A stretch of DNA of 64,000 nt from Gordius sp. MW1 (lineage: Eukaryota; Nematomorpha; Gordioida; Gordea; Gordiidae). The stretch spans positions 3,100,001 to 3,164,000 of the forward strand of contig OZ038529.1 of NCBI GenBank assembly GCA_964036665.1, given 5' to 3'. Each line of letters begins with the position of its first letter. The stretch's first letter is position 1. Shown piece after piece: positions 1-14,100 of the stretch. Position numbers and translations under genes: made by a program. The notes below the pieces were generated by a model. The model did no database searches. It was given only the letters and a program-made list of their open reading frames with translations, and was not told the DNA's origin.

Positions 1-83
1 GAGTTACAAACCAAAACGCGGAATAAAACAAAGTGAAGCAACAAATAAGGCAGGAGGCCGAAATTTGCAATGGTCAACACGTG

Positions 84-114
84 TTTTGCCCCTCATAAGC
101 GATGAGGGGCAAAA
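84..114. repeat. Perfect hairpin, 13-bp stem
   Basis: TTTTGCCCCTCAT and its exact reverse complement are separated by a 5-nt loop (AAGCG). No gene is recognisable beside it. It may be the remnant of a small inverted-repeat element. Confidence 0.6.
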
Positions 115-2186
115 GCAAAAAAACGGGATAAAAAACATGGACGTGACGTGACATTACACAAATGATAGTGAATCCATAAATTACATGGCAATTAATATCT
201 AATTGCGCAGATTTTACATTTTATATGCTTTTATTGGATATTTTTATTAGAATCGATTTGGCATTTACTGATAAATCAAAAAATTATAAAACTTATATTT
301 ATGGTCTTAGGAACATCAAACTTCTTGTTAGGACCCGATCACTCAGAACATTGGTGTCAGATAAGGTATTTATGTTTATATATCTGAACCTAATATAATA
401 AAGATACCTATTTCCTAGCGACGGCATATCTCTAAATGATTTTAAAAAATTTATTCTTTTTGTTCGTCGATGATATATGCCTCATCTCGGACTCTTTATC
501 GAACTCACAAAACATGCATGAGATATGGACAAGAAGCGCTCGAGGAGGCTTATACATAAATGCTAAAAAGTCAACTTTATTAGCCCCTTAACCCACAACC
601 TAATTTAGAGTATCATAAGTTACGATGAAACTGCGCTTTCAGCTATAGTTAAATACCTCAAGGTATCTCTGAACACTGACATGTAATTATCTTAGATGTC
701 ATAAAAATAATAAAAGCCAAAGATAGGTTCACACGGTGCCACGAATTTGAAATCACAAACTTATTTTGAGGAACACAAAACTTCAAATATATAAATCCTT
801 AATCTTTCTAATCTAATATGGCTATAAGACTTGTAACCTCAAGGTTAGCTCCATAAAAAGTAGTGTTGTAAATATGCTCGAGTGATCGTTGCTCACTATG
901 TGCTTTGCTAGCATCTTGTCCCAAAAGGGGAGGGAGGTAGGGTGGGGCGAGGCTCTTAATTTGTTTATGATAGAGCAGATTCAAGTTGCTAACTGGTGAC
1001 AATTGCGTCTAATTCTGTCCGAATTTCTGCTCGGGCAATCTGCTCATTTCTTAAACTTACTGCTGCGACTCACCCTCTCGAGCATTTTTATAGGCTATTA
1101 TAGTGTCTCGTGCACCGCGTACTCATATTCTGCTATACGCGCTAATCAAACAACTCCTTGTACATGCTCGCGTCTCGAGTTGAAGCAAGTGAGCAATTTA
1201 ACAAAACTAATGTAGACGGCCGTATGTTTATCAAGAATAATAAGCAACAAAACTCATAGTTCCTCTCTCAATTTGTTTATTATTGTTTATAATTTAGTAG
1301 GCTATAATGGTTGAACAATGTAACTTCATAGCTCAACCGTTCCGTAGGCGCTCCCCTAAACTCTGGATGTCCATTAGTGTTGTAAAAACGCCTGGGTTTG
1401 ATTGGTCGATCTTTGGTTTTAGTCTACTAAATATAAACAGGCCAAAAGTTTGACCAAAAAATCTATGATCAATATTTGGGACCAAGAAAAACAGACCAAG
1501 AAATTTTTAATTTGTTTATGTTTAATCGACTAAAACCAAAGGGCGACCAAACAAAACCCAACCGTTTTTGCAACACTGATGTCCATTATAGTATCCACCT
1601 AAACTCAAACATCTAAAATACTGTGATTTATGTAAAACACGGATAAGGAACTTAACAGCTAACTGTAACCAGACCAAGTAAAACCAATCTTTCAACCGAC
1701 GGTAGTTTAATAAGGGCTATTTTTGCACCTTTAATCTAATTTATCTAAAAAATATGGAGGTTTTGGAAAAGACATATTATGGTTTGGTGTAAGATTCTAT
1801 ATTTGGAATTAGTTAGATAACGGGATAAAATTGAAAAGTTATTATTTATAGACCTGTGTAAATAGATTTATGCAGTAATCTGTAATCATCATATACTGTT
1901 TCACTCATCAAATATCTCCACATTTATTAAAGAACTTTTTAATATATATAGCTAGGAAAAAAAGGGGCAACAGACCCTCCCCCCCCCCCTCTAATAGTAG
2001 GATTTTGAAAAATTATCATTATGCCACTACCTTAAACATTATTATCTGCGCATAGATATAATGATGACTATGACTATAAAATATAAGTTTAATTAAACTT
2101 GAGAGACTATTTTCTAGAACATGATTGATTTTTCATATTAAATGTTTTACCGATTTGTTATAGTTCATCGCTTAAATTGAGGAGTT
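115..2186. other. Gene-poor 5' flank of the myosin gene
   Basis: I see no supported coding exon here. Short open frames around 808-1215 lack homology or splice context. The stretch holds one MITE (1376-1577), a poly-C tract near 1978, and presumably the promoter and 5' UTR of the myosin gene whose first coding exon starts at 2187. I cannot point to a convincing promoter motif. Confidence 0.5.
1376..1577. mobile_element. MITE family A, copy 1
   Basis: About 200 bp, almost entirely a pair of terminal inverted repeats: it opens AGTGTTGTAAAAACG and closes with the complement (..GTTTTTGCAACACT). The sub-terminal motif TTTTGTTTGGTCGACC recurs in all copies. GATGTCCATT is repeated directly on both sides (1366-1375 and 1578-1587), an apparent 10-bp target duplication. 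No coding capacity, so non-autonomous. Confidence 0.85.
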
Positions 2187-5100
2187 ATGGCATTTAACGA
2201 AGAAGTTGGCGTAGATAATTTAATTCTTTTGGAGGAGTTATCTGCCAAGGCTATAGTCAACAATCTCAAAATGCGATTCGAAAAGGATATCATATACGTA
2301 AGATCAAAGCTATTTCAAAATTATTAAAAGGGAGATAGGGGCCCTCCCCTCCCCCGATTCCTTTCACCCATTTGGGATTGAAATTTTGTTTTTGAAATTT
2401 CTTACAGTCCCCCCTTTTCAAAGAAAATATTAATCTATAAATGCCTTATTGAGGCTAGTCATAAAATATTTAAAATTTAGTTTACATATGGGCCTTATTA
2501 ATTTAGATAATGCGTGTAGCATGTTTAAAAAACGTCGAGGGAGCTTTAAAGCCAAAACGTGAGGGGGTAAGCATGAGCTAATTTTTAAAGATCTTAAAAT
2601 TGGATTTATTTAGAGACAAGAGCAAATGATAAAGTTGAAGTTTTTAAAATTAAAAAAAATAAACAACGATGAGTCGCGTGCACTTTTTCAAATATTCAGG
2701 CCCGCGTGTGTTTTAAAAGCAGATAGTAAGAGGCCGAAAGGAGGCTTGAAATACTTGACAAATACACACTAGCTGTATAGGATTGGTATTTTCTCAAAAT
2801 ACAATGGGACAAAATACAAATAGCTTGAAACGGTTTCAAGATCTTGAAACCGTTTCAAGATCTTATAATGCGCATGCGTATGCATTTAACAGACCAATCA
2901 GATAGCTGCGCATTTTAAGAATGCGCGTGCATATGCATTTAACAAATATTGCTGCACTATAAAACTTTAAGGGACAGGGTTAAGGTTCAGGGTAGTGTTT
3001 TAGGCCAGCGTTTTAGGTTAGTGTTTGGATTAGATGCACATCAAATTCCCTCCCCATTTGAGATTTAATTTTCCGTGATATTGAGTGTGGCATTTTGGAC
3101 TGTAACCATTATACTTTGTCTCATTGAATTTTGGGCATGAATCATAGGATTTATATTCAAATCGTCTATTGCACAATTCATATACTGCACAACTTAATAA
3201 TTAAAATTTTAATATTTTCTATTATATATAATAATATTAAATGTTGTATATGCATATTAACTTATTATAAAGCATTCAATCTAAACTTCGAAGGAAAATA
3301 TAAATGCAGCAATAAAAAATTTAAGCTTTATATATTATATGGCTAATATAAGTTTTTGCCCCCTTATAAAGTGCTTATAACATGAATAAATATACAACTA
3401 GTTAGTTATATATAAGCGTGCTTTGCAAATTTGAACTACATTTTGATAGTCGTAGATCCTTTGAGGGATAGACCAGTTTAGCAAATGCGGCTGTAGAGCA
3501 TTTCTCAAACTCTAATTATACTATGAACTTGCCATATTACACTTTGACTTAAAAACAGCCATTGTTTTAAAGTCAAATATACATATCATCAATAGACAAT
3601 GAAATAAAATACGTTTAGACATACATAGGCGCCGTTTTAGTATCCATGAATCCCTACAAAGGCATCGCTATCTACGATGAGAAAACGGTTGATAACTACA
3701 GGACAATGAATTTGGCAGAACTACCACCACACATGTAAATATAACCATAGATTAAAAATAAAATACATTCGCAAAAGCCACTTTTATACTAAATTTTTTA
3801 AGTAACTTAGGGCGCCATCTTGGATGAGACATACACTTGTGAGGGAAATAGTGCAAAAGTTATGGAAGTTGTGATTAAAGAGAGTCTTAAAGGATTATCT
3901 TTCCAAACGTTAGTTCAGCATTAAATTATTGAACAAAATCAATAGCCTATAGTTTGTTCATATATGCCCTAAACATGGCCGCCTACACTCCTTACTTAAT
4001 GAGCATCAGCTGTTTGCCTGTCTGTTGTATTATTAGTCGATGACCATGGGCGTAGCCAAGGAGGGAGCAGGGAGAGGCGGCTACCCCCTCTAAATCCAAA
4101 AATTTGTTGAAACGTACTAAAATATGGCTAAAATTTCAAAAAATATACATTTCGCCCCTGACTAAATCATTATTGTCCCCCCCCCCCTCTAATTCCAATC
4201 CTGGTTAAGCCCGTGACTATAACTCTTTTCGTGCGTTCATTAGTTTCGCATTGTCGGACAATGCCTACAAAGCCCTCATCACGAATAACGTCAATCAAAG
4301 CGTGCTTATTTCTGGTGAATCTGGTGCTGGCAAAACGGAAGCGCTTAAACGTATTATCCTTTACATATCCAAAGCGAGTTCGCAGTCAGCAGAAGTCGAG
4401 AGAGTGTGTTATCAATTAAAGGAGAGCGTCCCCTTCTTGGAGGTGCAATATTATTTTTTTAACTATTAAAACAACCTTTCAAAATTTGCTATCATAATAA
4501 TCGTACTAAAAACTTACAATTTAAATTTAATCTAATTTTTATTTAAATATAGGCATGGGCGTAGCCAAGGGGGGGGGGGCAGGGAGGGGCGGTAGCCCGC
4601 TCTAAATCCAAAAATTTGTTGAAATTTATTATAATTATGGCTAAAATTTAAAAAGATGATCTTTCGCCCCTCCCTAAATCATTATTGCACTCCCTTCTAA
4701 TTCCAACGCTGGCTACGCCCATGGGTAGACCAAGCACAAAACTCCAAACTTTAAGATTTATTATTATAGACATTGGAATTATGAAATTTCTTTTTTACAA
4801 TGCACAAAAATTTTTTGGGTTTGGGCACAGAACAAATAACATATGACATTTATAAAATATTTAAACAAAAATTAATAAAAAAAGCTAAATTTACACCATT
4901 CAAGTCTCTAAGAAATAAACACCCGAGATCAGAAAATCCCAACCCTGTCCGCTGCCCAATACTGCCAGCCCGGCCCATGGGCCGAGGTCGAGCCTGTAAC
5001 TGTCTAAAATGAATTTTTTGGGTGGGCCAGGGCGGGCATCATATTAAGATTTGGGCAATTCCGGTTCATTAATATTTTTATATAAATATATTATTTTGTT

Positions 5101-8100
5101 TTCGTGAATTATTTTGTCACTTTTTGATTAGTTGTTTACATCTTTTAATTCTAATTTTTATCCAAAAAGTATCGGAAATAAATAAAAATTTTCGTAAAAT
5201 ATAGCAATATTAGTGCTAAAAATTTTCCCCGGGCAGTTGGGGCAGCTCTAATAATTCGGGCATGGCCGGGCGGATACTTAGATGGGTTCGAGCGGGCTCG
5301 GGCGGGCAGTTTAGTTATAAAATCACCAGACGGGCCCTGCCAGAAAATTTTAACAAATCTGGCTCCTAATAAACACCTCTTTCTTTATAGCTCCTTAAGT
5401 TTATGATTACAAAGATTTGATCCGTGATGTTTTTATAACATGCAAATTATACAGGCATTTGGGAATGCTAAAACCATCAGGAACGACAACTCAAGTCGAT
5501 TCGGCAAATACATGGATATCGAGATCAATTTCAAGGTTAGCACTCCCCTCTCCCCTCTAAGTTAAAAGTTTCCAATTATTTTATTAATCATTTTAATAAT
5601 TTAAATTTTAAATTATATCGCAAGCTCAAAGGGGTGAGGGAGAGTAAAAATTATAATTTTTTTTTTGAATTTTTTTTATCACTATTTTAAAGTTGTGGTT
5701 TAAAGGGATTTAGTACATGATTAAAAATGATAAAGTTGTGTCTATTCAAATAAAATTGTGTTTTTCATTAAAACAACTTGAAGCCATCAAAAACGGTGGT
5801 CAGGGGGTCATAGGGGGGAACAACACCCCCTCCCAATAAATTTAAGAGAATTTACTTATTGAAATGAGTTATGTTTACAAATTGGAAAAACCAATCCATC
5901 ATTCACTCGCTCGTCGCCTTATATCATAATTAAATTATCATAGTTCTTTTCACGGACGAAGATATCCTAAAATAAGACACTACGACTAGAGATCTGCACG
6001 GGCAGGCCCGGCCCGCGGACTTATGGACGGGCTTTGTATCATAAAAATTTTAACGGGCCGGGCCCGGACGGGCTTAAAATCGATGGAACGGGCTCGGGCG
6101 GGCCTGAGATTTTTTCAAGGGGCTTGAACGGGCCTGACGATTTATAAACGGGCTTGAACGGACAAGAGATTATATAAACTGGAATTACAAAGGTCCTTAA
6201 AAATCAGACAATTATTTAAATATTTATTTTTTATTAATAATATAGATTATTAATTGCTTAATTTTGTAACCTCTAATTTGTATATCCTGTAGCATTTATT
6301 CCTTTTTCAAGCGCTAAATTTGACTTCAAAACATTTTTATTCTATTTGTTATAGATTTTTGTTTACATAATTTAAGATTATAGCTTCGTATGTATTCTTT
6401 TATAAGTAAGTTCAATTACTTATTTACAAAGCACCAAAATTTTTGTGTTTAATTTTATCACAAATTTTGCTGGTATAATTTATTATTAAGGCCATATAAT
6501 TTAATAAATTTTTGTTCTAATCTAAAACTTAGGTGTATTAACTGATACAAATTAATCAAAAAAATGTAAACTACTTATTGAAAGTTGAATATTCTCATGC
6601 AATTTTATTATAGTATTTTAATTTAATGGTAATAATGAGAACTTCTTAGGTGTATTAACTTAAATTATCAAATAAAAGTAAAGTGTTGAAAGTGGAATAT
6701 TCTCATGTAATTTTTTATAGTAATTTAATGTTAGTACTATATTAGAATTTTTTAGGTGTACTGCGGAAACAATTGATGATTTATTATTTTTACATGATGA
6801 TTATTGATGTTTTTTTTATAAATATGTCAAAAAATAAAATTAAATAATACGAAATTTTTGACGAATTCGGCCGGGCCGGAGTTTTAAACAAATTTGAACG
6901 GACTTGAGCGGGTCTGACGTTTTTCTAAACGGGTACGAACGGGCCTGAAAAAATTACGGGCGGGCTCGGACGGGCCTTGAAGTTTTGAAAACGGGTACGG
7001 GCGGGCCGACCTTCTAAAAACGGCCCGTTTTAGATCTCTAAACACGACACTAAACCAGCCTAGATTCAGTCTTAAAAATTATTTCCAGATTAAAAATTCA
7101 ATAGTATATGAATAAATTGATAAATTCGAACCTAAGAAGTGCTTATCTCAAAACTACTAAAGATAAAAACATGTTTTTAATACAAGTTGGACAAGACAGT
7201 ACAAGACAGGACGGACGACGGATGGACGGACAACCAAAAACGAGCCCATAAATTCCGTAGCAATTAATCTAATTTGAAAGATAGGATTGGGATAAATCAA
7301 CTGACAGGACAGGACATGACAGAACGGTACGGGAGAGGATAGGATAATTTTATAGAAATTATAAGATTTAAATATATTAGGGAGCCATAGTGGGAGCTAG
7401 GGTGATCAATTATTTGCTGGAAAAGGCGAGAGTGATCAAACAAACCAAGGGCGAACGCAATTTTCACATTTTTTATCAGCTGTTATCGGGTGACCGCGAA
7501 TTGTTACAAAAACTTTTTCTCACAAAACCCGGCGATCAATACAATTTGATCAATCAAGTGATTTTTAAATTTATGTATGAAATCAATTTTATAATTTTTA
7601 TTTTTAAAACTAATAAAATTAATATATTGAACTAAAGAATTTATGTTGATTATTTTAATGTTCTGTAAGGTTAATTCATATTAGATTTGGGTAAATTTTG
7701 GCTTTTATTGTAATTTGATAAAACATTAAAAATTCTAACCTTATTCATTTCAATACAAATTATCAAACATTTTTTTTTATAATTTAGCTATTTTTATTAT
7801 AAATTATATTAACAAACAAAGGGTTCTTGCATGACAGTTGACAAGATCAATGATAAGGAGGATTTTGATCAAAATGTGCGGGCCATGGAGGTCTGCGCCT
7901 TCAGTACCAAAGAGACTTATGTAAACATTTGCAAAAATAAATAAAATAAATAAATTTTGATAAAAAAAAATCTATAATTAAAATTAAGGATGTGTACGCT
8001 TTGGTGGCTTGTTGCTTGCATCTCTATGAAATTAACTATGAGGGAGAAGGTGATTCCTGTAAAATTATTCCATGCAAGGAATTAGATTACATTGTTCAAG

Positions 8101-11100
8101 TAAAACGCTTAAATTTTCACAAATTAACTTTATTTTAATAAATCAAGTTGTGAAAAATAATTTATTCACTCGATAAACAAAATTAAAATTGTCTTTAACC
8201 TACACCTAGTACCCTAAAAATCTTATCAGCCCGAGGCCCAATTTATTAATCATTTTTTTGTCCGAGCGCCTGGCCCAAAATTCTCTTGTGCCAGCGGGCC
8301 TCGGGCGGCTCGTGCTGGGCTCTACCTAGAGCCCTGCAAAGTCACCTTTTTTTTAACCCGACCCGACCCGAAAGCATTTTTTTTAACCCGAACCCGACCC
8401 GACCCGAAAGTTTTTTAAAATTTTCAACGAACCCGACCCGACCCAACCCGATACGACCCGACCCGAAAGTAAAAAAAGTTAATATTGTAAAATTGATTTT
8501 AATGGATTTAAATGGCAACAAAATATTATCTCGCAAAAATGGACAAAACGTTATATGTCTATCATTTCCGGGTCACATGCTAAAAAAGATAGGTTATACA
8601 TATAAAATCAATTGTCTCCAATTAAAATTGCCTATAAATGGGCCATAGAGTATACTTTTAAGGTAATTGCGGCACTCCTAAATGTGGTTATTATTATTTT
8701 CTTCAAAATATTAACGAACCCGCAATTTTTTCACATATAAAATGCTTATATTCTAATTAAAATGAGTTTATCTGTATTATCAGGCAATTTTGATTTTAAG
8801 GCCAATAACGGTTGTTGCAATATTGTAGGAAAATGAAAGAAGAAAATTTGATTATTATTTCAAAAACACTTATTTTTTAAATCATGTTTGTATAAATTAA
8901 TTTTATTCTAGTGTATATGTTAGGCGATAAAACAAGTTGAGACATTAATATTTAAAAAAGAAAAATGGGAATTAAGAAAATCATAAGTTTTGTGATATCC
9001 ATTACATGTTCATTATAATTTAGCATCCATCAAGATATTTTACTTTTCTGAGTTTAAAAATGCGCAATTCAAAAATTCAGATATAACTTAAAAGAAATTA
9101 ATTTAAGTGAATGTATGAGATAAATTAATCATACATTTCGAAATTAATTATAAAATATTATAAAAAATAGCATTAATTTAAAAGATATGTCTATTATTCA
9201 ATATAAAATTTAACGTTCAACCCGACCCGGACCCGAGTTTAAAAATTTTCAACCCCCCGACCCGACCCGAAAGTGTTTTAAAATTTTCAACCCGAACCCG
9301 ACCCGACCCGAAAGCATTTTAAAATTTTCAACCCGAACCCATCGGGTCGGGTTCGGGTCGAGTCGGGTTTCGGGTCACCCGTGCAGGGCTCTAGCTCTAC
9401 TTACATCTATGTTGTAAAACGGCTGGGTTTTGTTTGGTCAACCTTTGGCTCAAAGAAAAGTTTATAAGAATTGAAAAAATCGTAGATTTAGGTTGAACTC
9501 TGGGCTGTTTTTCAAATTTCGACTAAGCCTAGAGGTTGATTAAAAAAACAGTCATAAAACCATTGGTCAGTCGACTAAAACATAAGGTCGACAAACAAAA
9601 CCCATCCGTTTTTACAACACTAGACGTGGCCGAGAAGAGTTAGAAGAAAGTGGGCTTATGGATAATATTTTTTAAAATTTCTGATCAATATTTTAATGCT
9701 TACCCTCATTTTTCTGGATTTTATTGTTTCACTTATATGGTATTAATTTTTTCTTAGCTTTTAAACGCCGACCCAAAATTATTAGAGGGTGCCCTCACGG
9801 GAAGAACAATAACAGTTGGAGGAGAAACAGTATTTATTTGATACGAACTTATACTTTAATTTAAAATTTATATTACATAAATTTGTGATAAAATCTTAAT
9901 TGCTTATAATTTTTAATATAATCCTTATAAATATATTTTAGTATTTTTTGATTTTTATAATATTAATAAAGGTGAAGAAATTATATAACAAGTCGCAAGC
10001 TCAAAATTCACGCGATTCTCTGATTAAAGCCATGTATGATCGTTGTTTCAATTGGTTGGTCTTAAGGATAAATGTAACCCTATCAGGCTGTGTAATAACA
10101 AAAATTCTTGTTGTAAAATAGATTAATAATTATAAATTTATATCAAAAAAATTAAATTTTTTATTAATACAGGAAATTAAAGCACCGACCAAAATAGGAT
10201 TACTAGATATATATGGTTTTGAAATTTTCGAGAAAAACGGGTAATTTCCACGTTATAATATTTTTGTAAATTTGAAATTTTTTATGTTTCCAAAAATTAA
10301 ATTTTAGTTTTGAACAATTTTGCATTAACTTCTGCAACGAACATCTGCACCAACTTTTTGTCCAGAGAACGTTAAAAATGGAGCAAGAAGAATATGGCAA
10401 GGAAGGCATACCAGTATTGAAAAATTTATATTCAATATTATAAAAAAGGTCTCCTTTTAGAACGTGGCATGGGCGTAACCAGCATTAAAAATAGAGGGGG
10501 GGGGAATAATGATTTAGGGAGGGGCAAAATAATCCTTTTTTGAAATTTTAGCCATAATTTTAATAAATTTTAACAAATTTTGGATTTAGAGGGGGGCAGA
10601 CGCCCCTCCTTGCCCCCCTTGGCTACGCTCATGAAACATGGCATTTTTGATTAAATATAATACTTGCTTTAGAAATTATGAGTTCAAAATTAGTTTCTTT
10701 TAATTTAAGACATTAATTTTTTTTACAATTTTAACTATATAACTATGCTTAAATATTTCTATGAAACAGCGCTCTAAAAACAAAGATCTCATGCAATATG
10801 CATATAGTGATAATACAATATAGACTGGTAAACCGCTGATTTTTGCATTAAAATTGATTTATTAGAATTTAAGAGATTACTTTTAGGTAATAAGTTCTAT
10901 TTAAAGGCCTACACAGGCGACCCCAAACCCTACCAGAGGGTCGGGTTTGGGGTTGGGTTGAAAAAAGTGACTTTGCAGGGGGCTCTAGTTCTATTACAAT
11001 TTAGATAAGGAAATGTATTATAGATGGCACTAAGATAACTTTTTAGCGATAACATTATTCTACCTTTCTAATAAAGTAAATGTTTTGCTTATTTTTATCA

Positions 11101-14100
11101 TTTCATAGTTCGATTTTTTTTCTTCGCCTAACATTATTAAATGCTGTGTGATATTAGCTTAGGCATTTGAGAATAAATATTAAAATTTAACAAAATGAGT
11201 AGCTTTACCTTGTTCATATATATATTCTCAAAGATGGCGACCTACATATTTACTTAAAATTTTATCAGCTGTTTACCAGGGTTCTGCATTTATAATATAT
11301 GGTTTTGTGTCTTTTACGGGTTTTACAATTATTTTATTGCACTTAAAACGAGCAAGAGACAATAAAGAGATAAATCACATTTGGACCTAATTTTATTTGT
11401 ATCATATTAGCTTGTTTCGATTGTAATTTTTAGTGGGAAAAAGTGGATTTTTTCGACAATAGACCCATATTGGATTTAATTGAAGAAAACAAGAAGGGAA
11501 TTATCTACGTTCTAGTAAGAAAAAAATATTTACTAATGAAAATATTATCAAAAAATTGTTTTTTTTTAATTATCAAATTCTGATAATTTAACTTATTTTA
11601 GATACTTACCGTTATTTCATAACAAAATCCTTATATATTCCTAAAATTTTTAAATATTTAGATATTATATAATACCCTGGCTTAATCATATAAAAATTAA
11701 TGTAGTAATAATTTTATAAATGTTTGTAATTTATACTTAAAATATTAAATTAAATAGACAAATTGATCTACACTTGAATCCACACCTATAAATTTTAGTG
11801 TTGTAAAAATGGCTGGGTTTTGTTTGGTCGCTCTTTAGTTTTAGTCGACTAAAATTAAACAGAAAAAAAGAAATTGGCACAGTAGATGAGAGTATGAAAA
11901 ATATCCCTACGAGTGGTACTCCTGTGCAGATTACTCATACCTCATACTTTTTTTTTTTGGTCTGTTTTTCTTAGTCGACCGCAAGGCTTAGTCTAAATTT
12001 TAAAAATAGACCAGAATCGACCGTTTATCTTAGTTGAACCAAAAGGTCGACCAAACAAAACCCAGCCCTTTTTACAACACTACTCTAGTCTTAACAGTAT
12101 TTATAACAAAAAGAGGAAGTGTACGGACAAATTAATAATATTTAAACACTTTTATTCAAAATTTAATAAAAATAAATCATCACAAATCCCTTTTTATTAT
12201 TATGTTGCGTTACTTTATTATTAAAAATATTTAAAAAAATTGTAAAAAAATATTAAATATATTTGCTTATTAGGATGAAGAATGTGTGATGCCCGGCGAT
12301 AGATCTGATATGACATTTTTGCAGAGCATGGAACAAAGACAAAAAGCCCACCCATTTTTCGCGTCTTACAATGTTGCCACTGATCCAGCCATCAAAAAAA
12401 TACTTAATAAAGATGTAATTTTTTTTTTAAAATTATATAAATAGCTAAGTTAAAATTTAAAAAAAAAGTCTTAATAATTTAAAGTTGTACTGTTAATCTG
12501 GCCTTAAAACTAAAAATATTATATTAAAAAGTAACTTTTAAAAAAATGTATCAATTATAAATAATAAATTGATTAGTATACAATAGTGTGTTAAAGCGGC
12601 TGAGTTATGTTTGGTCCGCCTTTGGTTTTAGTCGACTAAACATAAATAGACCAAGATTTTTTGGTCTGTTTATCTTCGTCGACCTCGAGGCTTAGTCGAA
12701 ATTTGAAAAACTGATTAGAGTCGATCGTCAGTCTTATTTGAACCATAGTCGACCAAACAAAACCAAGCCGTTTTTAAAACACTATGGTATTTCATGTATT
12801 TTTCGTCATACATTATAGATTTAATATTTGCTTTACAGGTTTTTCTGATTACTCACTATGCTGGTAAAGTAAAATATAACGTAGATGGTAAGTTGTTTTT
12901 ATCCAAATTACAAAAAATGTTTATAAAATAATTTTACAAAAAAAGGGAATTATAAATTAAACGAAATATTAAATATATTTGAGTTAATAGTACCTAACCA
13001 AATAATCTTGAGTAATTTTTAATAGGCTTTCTGGAGAAGAATAGAGATTCTAAAGTTAAGGATTTGAAAATTTTTATGAATAACAATGATTGCTTGATAT
13101 TGAAAAACTTTTATACTCAAGAAGAAATTGACGAAGCCAAGAGACCGCCTTCTGTATTATAAAACATTTTATTGAATGAACACTATGGCATTTTGAAAAA
13201 AATTTTCGTCTAATTTTTAAATCATGATAAATTATAAAGTTATGCGATGAAATTTTGGTTTAATTCAATAAAATAAAAAATCTTAAATTCTGTTATGTAG
13301 GCGGGTATGCAGTTCAAAAATAGTTTGTCGTCTTTGGTTTCTGTATTGATGAAGGAAGAATTGTATTATATAAGATGCCTCAAACCGAACGAAGACAAAA
13401 AAGCAGGTTTTTAGATCAAAAGCTAATAATATCATATTTTTTCAAATTTATTCTCACAAAAATAATTATTAATTGCTATGCAATTTATGGGCTCGTTTTT
13501 GGTTGTCCGTTGATGTCCGTTGATGTCCGTCCGTTTACCCTCCAATGCATATATTTAATTAAATTAATATTTTGTTCTTGTTAATACCATTGATAATATG
13601 ACTTTTTGACCGTCCGCAGGCTACTGACCATTGAAAAAAATGACCATTGGCCAAATAAATCGAAATTTTTTTTCGTTTTTGAATAGGTTAACATTGATAA
13701 TTACCCTATGCCCTCCACTACAAGGGCCTATGCATCTACTGATATGGGTCCCTGTGCCCCTATTTAATTAAATGCTATGCAATTTATGGGCTCGCTTTCC
13801 ATTTTGTTTGTAACGCTGTTCGGTGTCTTGTCTTGTCTTGCACCGAATGTCTTGTCTTGCACAGAATGTCTTGTCTCGTTCTTTACTCTTAATTTTTGTT
13901 AATTTAACTAGTTTTTGGGTTCGAATCCCGGAGTTTTTTTTGACTCTTATGATTGTTCTTGTTACTACCATTGATAATAAGACTTTTTGGCCGTCCGTTG
14001 GGTGCTGACCAATGAAAAAAATGACCATTGACCAAAATATGAATTCAAGTTTTTTTTTCGTTTTTTTTGACTATTATGATTGTGCCTGTTACTACCATTG

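Noticed and set aside
808-1215. Adjacent minus- and plus-strand short open frames
   Set aside because: Neither has homology I recognise, splice context or codon bias; likely chance frames.
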